A stretch of DNA of 64,000 bases from Streptomyces ochraceiscleroticus. GTDB lineage: Bacteria; Actinomycetota; Actinomycetes; Streptomycetales; Streptomycetaceae. The position numbers were made by a program, and so were the translations under genes. Shown piece after piece: positions 1-9,251 of the stretch. Each line of letters opens with the position of its first letter. Within the stretch, counting starts at the first letter, position 1. The stretch is taken from the NCBI RefSeq assembly GCF_000720485.1, contig NZ_JOAX01000021.1:135500-199499 (forward strand). The letters are read 5' to 3'. The notes below the pieces were generated by a model, which was not told the DNA's origin, made no database searches, and was given only the letters and a program-made list of their open reading frames with translations.

Positions 1-568
1 CGTACACCGCGAGGAACCACAACGGCGAGAAGGAGAGCCACATCAGGGTGTGGACCGTCTCGGGGGCCATGCCCGCGGTGGCCAGACCGGCCAGCACCAG
101 TGCCCAGGTGAGGGCGAGCGCGATCGTCGGGCGGAGCAGTCTGCGCAGGCGCTGGGCGAGCCAGGTGCCGTACGGCGTGCCGCTCGCCCTGGCCGAGCCG
201 TAGCTGTGGGATCCGACGCGGCCGCCGACGAAGAAGAAGACCGCCAGCGGCTGCAGCACCCAGGACAGCGGGGTGAAGCCGGGCATGTGCCCCAAGGGGC
301 TGTCGCCGACCAGATGGCCGCCGGCCTGGAGCACCACGGCGCTCACCATCCAGTGGCCGAGGACGACGCCCAGGGTGGCCAGCGCACGCAGCACGTCGAC
401 GGCGCGGTCGCGGCCGACGGGGGTCAACGCGTCGATCCGCAGCACGGCCGCGTGCAGCGCGCCGGCGCGGGGACGGCGGCCGGCGAGCGGCCGGCCCGGC
501 AGTGCGGGGGCGCCGGGCATACCGGCTCGGACGGGCTGCTCAATAGGGGGAACACGCAGGTCAGTCAT
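1..568 (-). CDS. Membrane acyltransferase (acyltransferase family 3), 3' end cut by window
   Basis: This is the N-terminal 189 or so residues of an integral membrane acyltransferase; the gene runs off the left edge. After a polar Pro/Arg-rich N-terminus of about 50 residues the protein reads [21 protein letters not shown], then a hydrophobic stretch with [10 protein letters not shown]. Both are typical of the acyltransferase-3 family, which O- or N-acylates sugars, peptidoglycan or secondary metabolites. The ATG at 566-568 follows a good ribosome binding site (GGAGG, 6 bases away) and overlaps the stop of the upstream hydrolase gene by 8 bases, so the two are translationally coupled. The acyl acceptor cannot be guessed. 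Confidence 0.75.
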   Translation of the reverse strand, partial: MTDLRVPPIEQPVRAGMPGAPALPGRPLAGRRPRAGALHAAVLRIDALTPVGRDRAVDVLRALATLGVVLGHWMVSAVVLQAGGHLVGDSPLGHMPGFTPLSWVLQPLAVFFFVGGRVGSHSYGSARASGTPYGTWLAQRLRRLLRPTIALALTWALVLAGLATAGMAPETVHTLMWLSFSPLWFLAVY

Positions 569-1556
569 GGGAGACCTCCGCTCCGCGGCCCAGCGCGATC
601 AGTGCGATGTTCCGTACGGCGAGGCCACCGGGCCGCAGATAGTCGCTGTGCCGCGCGGTGCCCGTGGGAAGGACCTTGGCGCCGAAGTCGCTGGAGGTCG
701 GATCGCCGCCGAAGCCGACCCATGCGCCGAAGAGGTTCACGCTGGCGTGCGGCACGTCCGCGATCCAGTCGCGGGTACCGCGGCCGGCCCAGAGCGGTAC
801 GTCCGTCCCCAGTTCGGCCCGTGAGCGCACCCCCATGCCGGGGCTGCCGAAGACCACGATGTCCGACAGCGCCGACGCCGCCTCGGAATCCATCGTGCCC
901 ATGGCGTTTCCGCACACGACGGAACCGTAGGAATGACAGAGCAGCGTGACCGGGGCCGAGGCGTTCACCCGCCGCAACTCCCCGATCAGCCCGTCCAGCC
1001 GCTGCCCGCCCTCCGCCGCGCGGCTGCCGGTGAGTACTTCGACGCTCTGCGTCCGGGGCGCCCGGTAGCCGTACCAGGCCACCACGGCCACGCGGGACTT
1101 CGGGTCCAGCTTCTTGGTCTCGGCGTACAGGCCGCGGGCGCCGCCGGCCAGCGAGCCGTACCGCGAACCGAGCATGTCGAAGGTGTCGACGGTGGTGTCC
1201 GAACCGGGCACCACCACGGCTATGCGGTCCGCGTGGGCCAGGTCGCCCAGTACCTCCACCGCCTGGCCGTCGCCGACGGGCGAGAAGGAGAGGAAGTCCC
1301 GCTTCGCCGAGCCCAGTTCGCCCAGCCGGTCGGCCCGGGCGCCATCGCCCATCTCCCGCGCCGCGTCCGCGGCCTCGGCCATGTACTGGCGGTTGGCCGC
1401 GTACCGGTCCTCCAGGGTGCCCGCCGACAGCGCGGGTAACCGGGGGGCGACGGGTGTTTGTCGGCCTGTTGACCGAGCTGCCGCGGTGACCGAGAACACC
1501 AGGCAGCCGGCGACAGCGGAGACCAGCATTCCGCGTCTGAGACGGGCAGCTCGCAC
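561..1556 (-). CDS. Secreted alpha/beta hydrolase of the DUF1023 type
   Basis: A 331-residue protein with an N-terminal export signal: positive residues, then a hydrophobic core [19 protein letters not shown]. The mature part has an alpha/beta hydrolase fold with [13 protein letters not shown], a hallmark of the actinobacterial DUF1023 group, and a nucleophile elbow [10 protein letters not shown] in which Ser is the expected nucleophile. A late His (TARHSDYL) fits the catalytic triad. The substrate is unknown; esterase or lipase activity is assumed from the fold. The GTG start at 1556 follows GGAGGAAGG. The gene lies downstream of a two-component system on the same strand and is coupled to the acyltransferase, so the kinase/regulator pair may control both. 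Confidence 0.75.
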   Translation of the reverse strand: MRAARLRRGMLVSAVAGCLVFSVTAAARSTGRQTPVAPRLPALSAGTLEDRYAANRQYMAEAADAAREMGDGARADRLGELGSAKRDFLSFSPVGDGQAVEVLGDLAHADRIAVVVPGSDTTVDTFDMLGSRYGSLAGGARGLYAETKKLDPKSRVAVVAWYGYRAPRTQSVEVLTGSRAAEGGQRLDGLIGELRRVNASAPVTLLCHSYGSVVCGNAMGTMDSEAASALSDIVVFGSPGMGVRSRAELGTDVPLWAGRGTRDWIADVPHASVNLFGAWVGFGGDPTSSDFGAKVLPTGTARHSDYLRPGGLAVRNIALIALGRGAEVSHD

Positions 1557-1704
1557 GGCTTCTTTCCTTCCTCCGCATTCCAGGAACTGAGAGGAAGGCT
1601 AGATTTCACGGCGTCGGAAAGGATCACCCCACAGAGCTCACTCGGCGCCTGGCTCTCAGGTATGACAGCGGCGGTCCGTACTACCCGAGAGGGATGCCCC
1701 GGGC

Positions 1705-2364
1705 TCACTCCCCCGCGACGACGAGGCCCGCTTCGTAGGCGAATATCGCGGCCTGCGTACGGTCCCGCAGGCCGAGCTTGACCAGGATGCGGCCCACATG
1801 GGTCTTCGCGGTCTGCTCGGCGATGACCAGCTCGTTCGCGAGCTCGGCGTTGGACAGGCCGCGCGCGATGAGGCACAGCACCTCGGTTTCCCGCTGGGTC
1901 AGGTCCCCCACGCGTGCCCGCCGCGGCCTGCGCGGGGCGTGCGACCGGGCGAACTCCTCCATCAGCCGTTTGGTGATGGTCGGTTCGATCAGCCCGCCGC
2001 CCTCGTGCACCGTGCGGATGGCGTTGGCGAGTTGGTGCGCGGAGGACGTCTTGAGCAGGAAGCCGCTCGCGCCGGCCCGCAGCGCCTCGTAGACGTACTC
2101 GTCCAGATCGAATGTGGTCAGTACGAGGATCTTGGCGGCGCTGCCGCCGGCCGTGATCCGCTGGGTGGCTTCCAGGCCATTGAGCCGCGGCATCCGGATG
2201 TCCATGAGGACGATGTCCGGCTCGATTTCCTGGACCAGCCGGACGCCGTCCTCACCATTGTCCGCCTCGCCGACGACATCGATGTCGGGCTGCGCGTTGA
2301 GAAGAATGGCGAAGCTCTCGCGGATCATTGTCTGGTCGTCCGCGATCACTACCCGGATCGTCAT
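1705..2364 (-). CDS. NarL/FixJ-type response regulator
   Basis: A 219-residue two-component response regulator. The receiver domain (about 1-120) shows VVIADDQ with the acidic pair, the phosphorylatable Asp in DIVLMDIRMP, the conserved Thr in LVLTTFD and the Lys in GFLLKTS. A LuxR-type HTH follows (about 150-210; LTQRETEVLCLIARGLSNAE and KTHVGRILVKL). It overlaps the 3' end of the upstream histidine kinase gene by 4 bases (ATGA), so the pair is cotranscribed. It would bind DNA on phosphorylation; the natural targets are the neighbouring hydrolase and acyltransferase genes, but the sequence does not prove this. Confidence 0.9.
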   Translation of the reverse strand: MTIRVVIADDQTMIRESFAILLNAQPDIDVVGEADNGEDGVRLVQEIEPDIVLMDIRMPRLNGLEATQRITAGGSAAKILVLTTFDLDEYVYEALRAGASGFLLKTSSAHQLANAIRTVHEGGGLIEPTITKRLMEEFARSHAPRRPRRARVGDLTQRETEVLCLIARGLSNAELANELVIAEQTAKTHVGRILVKLGLRDRTQAAIFAYEAGLVVAGE

Positions 2365-3683
2365 GTGCCCTCGCTCTCACCGGAACGCAAGGGAAGCGTC
2401 GCGCTCACTTCGTATCCCCCGTCCTCTCGATGTGCTGCCCGGAAGGACCCCCCGAGCATGGAAACCCGCTCCCGCATTCCCAACTGGCCGTGGCCGGACC
2501 CCGGTCGGGGTGTCACCGGACCGGCCGGCGGTCCATTCGACACCCGCACCTCGATCTCGGCCGGCCCGTATGCCAGGGTGACGTCGACCCGAGAACCCGG
2601 GGAATGCCGCAGTGCGTTGCTCAGCGCCTCCTGGGTGATCCGGAAGGCGGACAGCTCGACTCGCTTGGGGAGTTCACGGGGAGCGCCGCGCACTTCGGCG
2701 TCGACGTGCAGTCCCGCCGAGCGGACGTTCTCCAGGAGCTCCTCGAGGTTGTCCAGACCGGGCTGCGGCACATAGCGGCTGTCCGTGTCCTGCTCGTCCG
2801 ACCGGAGCGTGCCCAGCAGATGGCGCATCTCGGTCAGGGCGGCCAGCGCGTTCTCCCGGATGCCGGCGAAGCTCTCGCTGAGCTCCTTGGGCGGATCCGG
2901 CACCCGGTAGGGCGCCGCCTCCGCCTGGACGGCCACGACCGACATGTGGTGGGCGACGACGTCGTGCAACTCCCGGGCGATACGGGCCCGTTCTTCCAGG
3001 ACCGCGCGGCGGGCACGTTCGTACGCGGTCAGGGTTTCCTGCCGGCGGAGCTGCCGTCGGGCCCGGACGTTCGAGCGGACGGCGGCCAGCAGCGTCAGGC
3101 CGATTGCCGAGGCCGCGGCGTACAGCGGGAGGTTGTGGCCGGCGTCGGGAGGCGTGGCCCAGCGCTGGAGGGCGAGGCCGGTGACCACGCTGATCACCCA
3201 CTGCGCCGCCGCCACCCGAAGCGCCAACTGCCAGGCGGCGACGAAGGTGACGGCGAGGTGCACGAGCAGCGCGGCCCCCGTCCAGGGCGAGGGCAGCCCC
3301 GCCGTGTCCGGCCCGGCGAGCGCGGCACTGGTCAGCGCGTAGGCGACCGTGGCCGCCAGGGAGAGCCACCAGGCGATCACGGGGCGGACGAGGGAAAGCG
3401 GCAACGGGAGGGTCTGCGCGCAGGCGAGGACGGCGTACAACGCGAGGGGCAGCCGCAGCCGGTCCGCCATGAGAGTGCCACTGGACACCGCGAGCGTCGC
3501 GGCGACGAGTGCGGCAACGCCGACGAAAAGCCGACCCCGGAGTCGTTTTCTGGGGCGGCGCGGATCCTTCCGGGGGCCTCTCGAAAAGTCGCAGAGTTCC
3601 CGGGAGATCGCCCGGAACATATCCAGGGCATGAGTCATCGGGCGGAATTCTTCGCCCGGTCGCGGCGATACCCACTTCCGCAT
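2361..3683 (-). CDS. Membrane sensor histidine kinase (HisKA_3 type)
   Basis: A NarL-type sensor kinase. The first 170 or so residues contain several hydrophobic membrane segments. The dimerisation/phosphoacceptor helix carries EERARIARELHDVVAHHMS, with the phosphorylated His in ELHD. The C-terminal HATPase domain has the N-box FRITQEALSNALRHS and the G-box GSGHGQLGMRERV. I place the start at the ATG at 3681-3683 because GGGGGAG lies 9 bases upstream of it; the alternative GTG at 3701 would overlap that site. It pairs with the response regulator through a 4-base overlap. The signal sensed is unknown. The gene diverges from the SARP regulator. Confidence 0.88.
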   Translation of the reverse strand: MRKWVSPRPGEEFRPMTHALDMFRAISRELCDFSRGPRKDPRRPRKRLRGRLFVGVAALVAATLAVSSGTLMADRLRLPLALYAVLACAQTLPLPLSLVRPVIAWWLSLAATVAYALTSAALAGPDTAGLPSPWTGAALLVHLAVTFVAAWQLALRVAAAQWVISVVTGLALQRWATPPDAGHNLPLYAAASAIGLTLLAAVRSNVRARRQLRRQETLTAYERARRAVLEERARIARELHDVVAHHMSVVAVQAEAAPYRVPDPPKELSESFAGIRENALAALTEMRHLLGTLRSDEQDTDSRYVPQPGLDNLEELLENVRSAGLHVDAEVRGAPRELPKRVELSAFRITQEALSNALRHSPGSRVDVTLAYGPAEIEVRVSNGPPAGPVTPRPGSGHGQLGMRERVSMLGGSFRAAHREDGGYEVSATLPLRSGESEGT

Positions 3684-3881
3684 CCTCGTTCGCTCCCCCA
3701 CTCGCGTGACGCTACCACGATCACCTGGGAAGACCCACTGCGCTGCGTCACGCCTGCCTCACGCTCAGCGATCAGTCATGTGGCTGTCAAGTTTTCGGCC
3801 GCTCCCTACACTTGGCCCTCCGCCCCTGGCTACTGTTGATCGACTACCACCCCTCGGGGGACTCAGTAATGGGGAGGAATA
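3684..3881. promoter_or_regulatory. Divergent promoter region, sensor kinase / SARP regulator
   Basis: About 200 bases separate the divergent kinase and SARP genes and must hold promoters for both. The SARP start at 3882 is preceded by GGGGAGGAATA, a strong ribosome binding site. No copy of the cluster's TTCGATAACGAA motif is seen here, which fits the SARP being the controller rather than a target of that motif. Confidence 0.5.
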
Positions 3882-6800
3882 ATGGGAGAACGGCTGAGTT
3901 TCAAGATCCTCGGCCCCCTGTCCATCACCGTGAGAGGAAGAAGTACGACCGTCGGCGGCGCGCGCCAGCGTACGATTCTTTCGCTTTTGATTCTCAACCC
4001 CGGCCGCATTGTCCCGATGGACACTCTGGTCGAGGTGGTCTGGAACGGCAGACCGCCGACCACCGCACGCACACAGGTGGCAATCTGCATAGCCGCGCTG
4101 CGCAAGAAATTCAAAGCCGAGGGCGTCGACGAAGACATCGTTATCACGGCACACCCCGGCTATCTTCTCAACACCGAGGGCCACGACGTGGATTCGGTGG
4201 AATTCACCCGGCTCGTCTCCGCCGCGGAGCAGGCCGTCAAGAATCAGCGGTTGGACGAGGCCGCACAGTCCTACAAAGCGGCGCTGGACCTGTGGCGGGG
4301 GCCCGCCCTGGACGGCGTGACCGGCCAACTGGTCGAGGAGGAGGCACGCCGGCTGGAGGAACTCCGGCTCAATGCCTTTGACGACGGTACGGCCGTGCAG
4401 TTAGAGCTGGGCAACCACCAGGCGGCGATCCCGGAGCTGGCAGCGGTGGTACGCGAGCACCCCCTGCGCGAGCGCACGCGCTACCACCTCATGCTCGCCG
4501 AATACCGTTCGGGCCGCCGGGCCGAGGCCATGGCGACCTTCCGCGACGCGCGCCGCCAGCTCGTCGAGGAACTCGGCCTGGAGCCGGGGCCCGACCTCCA
4601 GGAATTGCACGACGCCATCCTGCGGGACGACCCGGCACTGGCCCCGGCCACGCATAATTCCTTTGCCACCGCGACCAAGCACCAGACCCTGATGCCGACC
4701 GTCCACTCCAGCCTGCCGCCCGACATCCCGGGTTTCGTCGGGCGGGTGAAGGAACTGGCCGCACTGGACTCCCTCGTGGCGAATGACGACACCCGGCGAG
4801 GCGTCGGCGTAAGCCTGATCACCGGGGCGGCCGGCGCCGGCAAGACGGGGCTCGCCCTGCACTGGGCCCACCGCGTCCGCGAACAATTCCCGGACGGCCG
4901 GCTCTTCGCGGATCTGCAGGGATACGAGAGCGACGACACGCTGCCCGTCAGCGATGTCCTCAACCGTTTTCTGCGCTCGCTCGGTGTGCCGAGCCAGCAG
5001 ATTCCCCCCGATCTGGAAGAACGCTGTTCCCTTTACCGCAGCCTCCTCGCCGACCGGCGCGTCCTGCTGGTCCTGGACAATGCGCGGACCTACGCGCAGA
5101 TACAGCCGCTGCTGCCGAGCTCGGGCGGGAGCTGCGTCCTGGTCAACAGCCGCGAACAGCTCGAGGGACTGGTGGCCTGGCCGCCGGAGGCCCGGGTGCA
5201 CCTGGGCCCGCTCCCCGACCCCGACGCGACGGAGCTGCTCGGGAAGATCGTCGGCACGGCCAGGATCGCCGCGGCCCCGGCCGAGTCCGCGCGCCTGGTC
5301 GAGCTCTGCGACCGGCTGCCGCTGGCGCTCCGGATCGCCGCGGCCCGGCTCGCCTCCAAACCGCACTGGACCGTACGCCACCTGGCCGACCGGTTGGGCG
5401 ACGAGCGGCGGCGGCTGGACGAGCTCAGCCAGGGCGAGACGCAGGTCCGGGTCAGCTTCGGGCTCAGCTACCGGCATCTACCCGAGGACGCGGCCCGTCT
5501 GTACCGCCTCCTCGGGCTCCTGGACGTGCCCGACTTCACCGCCTGGACCGGCGCGGCCCTGCTGGACACCGACCTCCTCGACGCGGAACGGCTCATCGAG
5601 CACCTCGTCGATGCCCAGCTCCTCGAAGCGCTGGGCATCGACACGACCGGGCACCTCCGCTACCGGTTCCAGAACCTGCTGCGTCTCTACGCACGGGAGC
5701 GCGCCCATGAAGAAACGCCGCCCGGCGAACGCCGGGAGGCCGTCGACCGCGTTTTCCGCACCTTCCTGACCATTGCCGAGGAGGCGCACCGGCGGGACTA
5801 CGGCGGGGACTTCACCGTCATCCACAGCGAGGTGCCGCGCCGGGAGATCGATCCCGCGTTCCTGGACGACCTGCTCACCGTGCCGCTGGACTGGTTCGAG
5901 GCCGAGCGGCTCGGCCTGGTCGCGGTGATCGAGCAGGCGGCGCGCCTGGGCATGGACGAGGTCGCCTGGGACCTGACCGCGTCCATGGTGACGCTCTTCG
6001 AGACCCGCAACTACGTGGAGAACTGGCGGGTCTGCTGCGAACACGCCCTGGCCGCCGCCCGCACGGCCGGGAACGTGCGCGGTCAGGCCGCCATGCTGCA
6101 CGACCTGGGCGCGGTCGAACTGCGACTGCGCAGGATCGACCGGGCGGCCGCCAGCTTCCACGAGGCGCTGCGCCTCTACGAAGCGGCCGAGGACGCCCAC
6201 GGCCAGGCGCTGACCCGGCGGAACATCGCGATCACCGATCGGATCCGGGGCGATCTGGATCTCGCGATGCAGCGGCTGGAGGAGGCACGGGCGACGTTCC
6301 GCACCGTGGGTGACCGCTCCTCGGAGGCCCATGCGCTGAACAACATGGCGCAGATCGCGCTGGACCGCGGCCGGCCGGCCTCCGCGGTACAGCTCGCCCT
6401 GGAGTCCGTCCGTATCTCCCAGTCGATCGGCGCGGGTGGCGAACGGGGCCTCGCGCAGGGATCCCACCGGCTGGCCCGCGCGTATCTCGCGCAGGGGCAG
6501 CTCGAGTTGGCGGAGGCGACGTTCCTGGAGGTCGTACGGATCGTCAAGGAGAAGTCCGACCTGGTCGGGCTCGCCTACGCACTGCTCGGCCTCGGTGAGA
6601 CAAAGCTGGCCGCCGATGGCTCCCCGGAGCAGGCCGACGCCGTACTCAACGAGGCGCTGGAGATCAGCCGGCGGATCGACAGTCCGCTGGTGGAGGGCCA
6701 GATCAACCTGGCCCTCGGGGAGTCCTGCCGCCGGCAGGGCCGGTACTCGGCGGCGCGGACGCATCTGCTCACCGCCCAGCAGATCTTCACCAGCGTGGGG

Positions 6801-6932
6801 TCGCCGCCCTGGCAGGAACGGGCCCTGCTCCGCCTGGACGCGCTGGATGCCGATCCCTTCACCGGGGGCGGGTTCGAGCACCGCATCTCGGTCCCCGAAC
6901 AGCGGGCGCCGGCGGGTGTGCACGAGGGATGA
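3882..6932 (+). CDS. AfsR/SARP-family transcriptional regulator, likely cluster activator
   Basis: A 1016-residue regulator of the large SARP type. Domains in order: OmpR-like winged helix (about 1-95, FKILGPLSITVRG to GYLL), bacterial transcriptional activator domain (about 100-245, ending ELGLEPGPDLQELHDAIL), NB-ARC-type ATPase (about 280-560, P-loop GAAGAGKTGL near 316-325, LLVLDNA as Walker B), and a C-terminal TPR-rich region (about 640-990). It sits at the left edge of the NRPS cluster, transcribed toward the sulfonation genes, so it is the best candidate pathway activator. Codon 174 (4401-4403) is TTA, the rare leucine codon read by bldA tRNA, which would tie expression to development. 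Followed by a strong hairpin. Confidence 0.92.
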   Translation: MGERLSFKILGPLSITVRGRSTTVGGARQRTILSLLILNPGRIVPMDTLVEVVWNGRPPTTARTQVAICIAALRKKFKAEGVDEDIVITAHPGYLLNTEGHDVDSVEFTRLVSAAEQAVKNQRLDEAAQSYKAALDLWRGPALDGVTGQLVEEEARRLEELRLNAFDDGTAVQLELGNHQAAIPELAAVVREHPLRERTRYHLMLAEYRSGRRAEAMATFRDARRQLVEELGLEPGPDLQELHDAILRDDPALAPATHNSFATATKHQTLMPTVHSSLPPDIPGFVGRVKELAALDSLVANDDTRRGVGVSLITGAAGAGKTGLALHWAHRVREQFPDGRLFADLQGYESDDTLPVSDVLNRFLRSLGVPSQQIPPDLEERCSLYRSLLADRRVLLVLDNARTYAQIQPLLPSSGGSCVLVNSREQLEGLVAWPPEARVHLGPLPDPDATELLGKIVGTARIAAAPAESARLVELCDRLPLALRIAAARLASKPHWTVRHLADRLGDERRRLDELSQGETQVRVSFGLSYRHLPEDAARLYRLLGLLDVPDFTAWTGAALLDTDLLDAERLIEHLVDAQLLEALGIDTTGHLRYRFQNLLRLYARERAHEETPPGERREAVDRVFRTFLTIAEEAHRRDYGGDFTVIHSEVPRREIDPAFLDDLLTVPLDWFEAERLGLVAVIEQAARLGMDEVAWDLTASMVTLFETRNYVENWRVCCEHALAAARTAGNVRGQAAMLHDLGAVELRLRRIDRAAASFHEALRLYEAAEDAHGQALTRRNIAITDRIRGDLDLAMQRLEEARATFRTVGDRSSEAHALNNMAQIALDRGRPASAVQLALESVRISQSIGAGGERGLAQGSHRLARAYLAQGQLELAEATFLEVVRIVKEKSDLVGLAYALLGLGETKLAADGSPEQADAVLNEALEISRRIDSPLVEGQINLALGESCRRQGRYSAARTHLLTAQQIFTSVGSPPWQERALLRLDALDADPFTGGGFEHRISVPEQRAPAGVHEG

Positions 6933-6952
6933 GACCGGCCGTGGCCGGTCCT

Positions 6953-6985
6953 CCGCCGGCGAGCGCGCGTCCCGCTCGCCGGCGG
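6953..6985 (+). terminator. Hairpin after the SARP gene
   Basis: Perfect 13-bp inverted repeat (6953-6965 with 6973-6985, CCGCCGGCGAGCG arm) with a 7-base loop, 21 bases after the SARP stop codon. It is GC-rich with no T-run, as usual for Streptomyces terminators. Confidence 0.65.
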
Positions 6986-7076
6986 AATTCCTTGACGGGC
7001 GCCTGCCGAACCGCGAAGAACCGCGGGAATTATCGTTTGCCTTTCGCCGCGGTCGAGTTCGGATTTCCCGAAGCCA

Positions 7077-7111
7077 TTCGATAACGAAACAATAGGTCGG
7101 ATGGCTACTTT
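7077..7111 (+). promoter_or_regulatory. Promoter of the sulfonation operon with TTCGATAACGAA motif
   Basis: The 12-mer TTCGATAACGAA lies at 7077-7088. A -10-like box TACTTT follows at 7106-7111, 18 bases after the CGATAACGA core. The same core with the same 18-base gap to a TANNNT box occurs upstream of the halogenase and, on the other strand, the methyltransferase. Transcription would start near 7118, leaving a leader of about 65 bases before cysQ. That it is a promoter or activator site is inferred. Confidence 0.55.
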
Positions 7112-7182
7112 CCTGGTCAGCGAGATCGTGGTCGAAACGACCGATCCATGACGGAGACGTCACTTGCGCCCGGGAGATCCGA

Positions 7183-7953
7183 TTGTCCACTTCGTACATT
7201 CCGACGCGGGACCGCGCCGACCATGAGCTGGCGCACCGGCTCGCCGAAGCCGCGGGTGCGCTGCTGCTCGCGCTGCGGGCGGAACCCGGCCGGACGACGC
7301 GGCTGAGCGCGGAGGGCGACCGCCGCTCCAATGAGTTCCTGCTCGCCGCGCTCGCGGCGAAGCGGCCGGGCGACGCGGTCCTCTCGGAGGAGTCCGCCGA
7401 CGACCCGTCCCGGCTGTCCGCGCGACGTGTGTGGATCATCGACCCGCTGGACGGCAGCCGCGAGTTCGGCGAGGAGGGGCGTACCGACTGGGCGGTGCAC
7501 GTCGCGCTGTGGATCGACGGGGCGCTGGCCGCCGGCGCGGTGGCCCTGCCCGCGGTCGGCAGGACTTTCTCCACCTGGCAGGCAGTCCAAGCCGCCCCTG
7601 ATCCCGAGCAGTTGACGCTGCTCGTGAGCCGGAGCCGGCCGCCCGCGCTGGTCGGCGATCTCGCCGAACGGCTGAATGCCCGGCTGCACCCCATGGGGTC
7701 GGCGGGCGCCAAGGCCATGGCGGTACTGCGCGGGGCCGGGTCCGCCTATGTGCACGCGGGCGGCCAGTACGAGTGGGACTCGGCCGCTCCCGTCGCCGTG
7801 GCGCTGGCACACGGTCTGCGGGTCCGGCGGCTGGACGGGTCGGCGCCGCGGTACAACCAGCCCGACCCCTCGCTGCCCGATCTGGTGATCTGCCGACCGT
7901 CGGCGGCGCCGGAACTCTGGGGCGCCCTGGACGCGCTCGCGTCGCACATGTGA
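7183..7953 (+). CDS. cysQ: 3'(2'),5'-bisphosphate nucleotidase (PAP phosphatase), CysQ family
   Basis: A 256-residue member of the inositol-monophosphatase superfamily. Metal-binding motifs are present: LSEESADD, IDPLDGSREF and, near the C-terminus, GGQYEWDSAAP. CysQ enzymes hydrolyse 3'-phosphoadenosine 5'-phosphate (PAP), the inhibitory by-product of sulfotransferases, to AMP. Placement directly before a sulfotransferase and PAPS-forming genes strongly supports that role over inositol phosphate hydrolysis. I chose the TTG at 7183 because GGGAG precedes it by 6 bases and the family N-terminus aligns there. First gene of the sulfonation operon; 27 bases separate it from the sulfotransferase. 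Confidence 0.85.
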   Translation: MSTSYIPTRDRADHELAHRLAEAAGALLLALRAEPGRTTRLSAEGDRRSNEFLLAALAAKRPGDAVLSEESADDPSRLSARRVWIIDPLDGSREFGEEGRTDWAVHVALWIDGALAAGAVALPAVGRTFSTWQAVQAAPDPEQLTLLVSRSRPPALVGDLAERLNARLHPMGSAGAKAMAVLRGAGSAYVHAGGQYEWDSAAPVAVALAHGLRVRRLDGSAPRYNQPDPSLPDLVICRPSAAPELWGALDALASHM

Positions 7954-7980
7954 AAGCCGCACACAGGAAAAGGAAGTGAG

Positions 7981-8682
7981 ATGCTCAACGTCATCGGCGT
8001 GGGGTTCGGCCGCACCGGAACGAATTCCCTTCAATTGGCCCTGGAGCGGCTCGGATTCGGGCCCTGTTATCACATGCTCGAAGTCATTCGGCATGCCGAT
8101 CATCTGCCTCGGTGGCGCCATGCGCTGAGCGCCGACAAGGTCGAATGGGACCGTGTCTTCGACGGTTACCGGTCCTCCGTCGACTGGCCCGGCTGTGCGT
8201 TCTGGCGGGAGCTCGTCGAGACCTTTCCCGAGGCGAAGGTCGTGCTGACGGTACGGGACCCGGAGCGCTGGTACGCGAGCGTCAAGAAGACCATCTTCGC
8301 CTCCGGGGAGGACAGCGAGGGCCCCGCGCTGCCGCCGAACGGCCTCAGCCCCGAGGCCGTGGAGTTCACCTCCTTCATGGGCGGCGAGCTGCTGCCGCGG
8401 ATCATGGACGACGGCCGGGGAGGCCGGCTGGACCAGGCCGACGAGCAGCGGGCCATCGAGACCTTCGTCCGGCACAACGAAGAGGTCCAGCGCGTCGTCC
8501 CGGCCGACCGCCTGCTGGTCTACCGGGTCACCGAGGGCTGGGGACCGCTGTGCGAGTTCCTGGACGTGCCGGTGCCCGAGGAGGAATTCCCCCACGTCAA
8601 CGACTCCGGCACGTTCCGCCGCACCTTCGAGGGTGCCTTCGCGGAGCGGCTCGGGCTCACCGTGCCCGGCACCGCGGGCTGA
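7981..8682 (+). CDS. PAPS-dependent sulfotransferase (Sulfotransfer_4-like)
   Basis: A 233-residue cytosolic sulfotransferase. The N-terminal GVGFGRTGTNSLQLAL (residues 6-21) is the 5'-phosphosulfate-binding loop of this family. KVVLTVRDPERWYASVKK contains the Arg/Ser region expected to contact the 3'-phosphate of PAPS. It would move a sulfuryl group from PAPS to a hydroxyl or amine of the peptide or a precursor. Candidate acceptors are the Tyr-like residue, a beta-hydroxy group installed by the oxygenases, or a diaminopropionate nitrogen; the sequence does not decide. Flanked by cysQ upstream (PAP removal) and cysC downstream (PAPS supply), a self-contained sulfonation unit. Some databases mislabel this family as epimerases; no Rossmann motif is present. 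Confidence 0.85.
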   Translation: MLNVIGVGFGRTGTNSLQLALERLGFGPCYHMLEVIRHADHLPRWRHALSADKVEWDRVFDGYRSSVDWPGCAFWRELVETFPEAKVVLTVRDPERWYASVKKTIFASGEDSEGPALPPNGLSPEAVEFTSFMGGELLPRIMDDGRGGRLDQADEQRAIETFVRHNEEVQRVVPADRLLVYRVTEGWGPLCEFLDVPVPEEEFPHVNDSGTFRRTFEGAFAERLGLTVPGTAG

Positions 8683-8705
8683 GCGCCGCACCCGGAGGAA
8701 GCGAT

Positions 8706-9251
8706 ATGACGTGCCAACACCGCGGCGCGACGGTCTGGCTGACCGGACTGCCGAGCGCGGGGAAGACCACCATCGCCGGAAGACTGGGGGCGCGGCTGCG
8801 CGCCGCCGGCCACCGGGTGGAGGTCCTCGACGGGGACGAGATCCGTACCTTTCTCTCGGCGGGCCTGGGCTTCTCCCGCGCGGACCGCGACACCAATGTC
8901 CAGCGGACCGGCCTGGTGGCCGAGCTGCTCGCCCGTAACGGCGTCCTCGTGCTGGTACCCGTCATCGCCCCGTACGCCGACAGTCGCGCGGCGGTCCGCG
9001 CGCGGCACAAGGCCACGGGCACTCCGTACCTGGAAGTGCATGTGGCCACTCCGGTGGAGGTGTGCATCGAGCGCGATGTGAAGGGCCTCTACGCGCAGCA
9101 GGCAGCCGGCCGGCTGTCCGGGCTGACCGGGGTCGACGACCCCTATGAGCCGCCGAAGGAACCGGACTTGATCCTCGATACGCATCTGCAGTCACCGGCG
9201 GAGTCGGCGCGTGCCGTGCACGCGGCACTGACGGCGAGGGGGCTCGTATGA
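8706..9251 (+). CDS. cysC: Adenylylsulfate (APS) kinase
   Basis: A 181-residue APS kinase that phosphorylates APS to PAPS with ATP. It has the P-loop GLPSAGKTT (residues 14-22), [22 protein letters not shown] and NVQRTG, which bind APS and the nucleotide, and the C-terminal family pattern [13 protein letters not shown] followed by GVDDPYEPP. Length is normal for the stand-alone enzyme. The ATG at 8706 sits after AGGAAG. Its stop overlaps the ATG of the cysD remnant (ATGA), so the genes are coupled. In this context it feeds the adjacent sulfotransferase. Confidence 0.92.
   Translation: MTCQHRGATVWLTGLPSAGKTTIAGRLGARLRAAGHRVEVLDGDEIRTFLSAGLGFSRADRDTNVQRTGLVAELLARNGVLVLVPVIAPYADSRAAVRARHKATGTPYLEVHVATPVEVCIERDVKGLYAQQAAGRLSGLTGVDDPYEPPKEPDLILDTHLQSPAESARAVHAALTARGLV

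Noticed and set aside
50..949. Plus-strand open frames in the first kilobase
   Set aside because: They oppose an acyltransferase and a DUF1023 hydrolase on the minus strand, both with clear motifs and ribosome binding sites.
7981..8682. NAD-dependent epimerase/dehydratase
   Set aside because: The glycine-rich start GVGFGRTGTNS looks superficially like a Rossmann loop, but it is the PAPS-binding loop of a sulfotransferase family, and the neighbours are PAPS enzymes.
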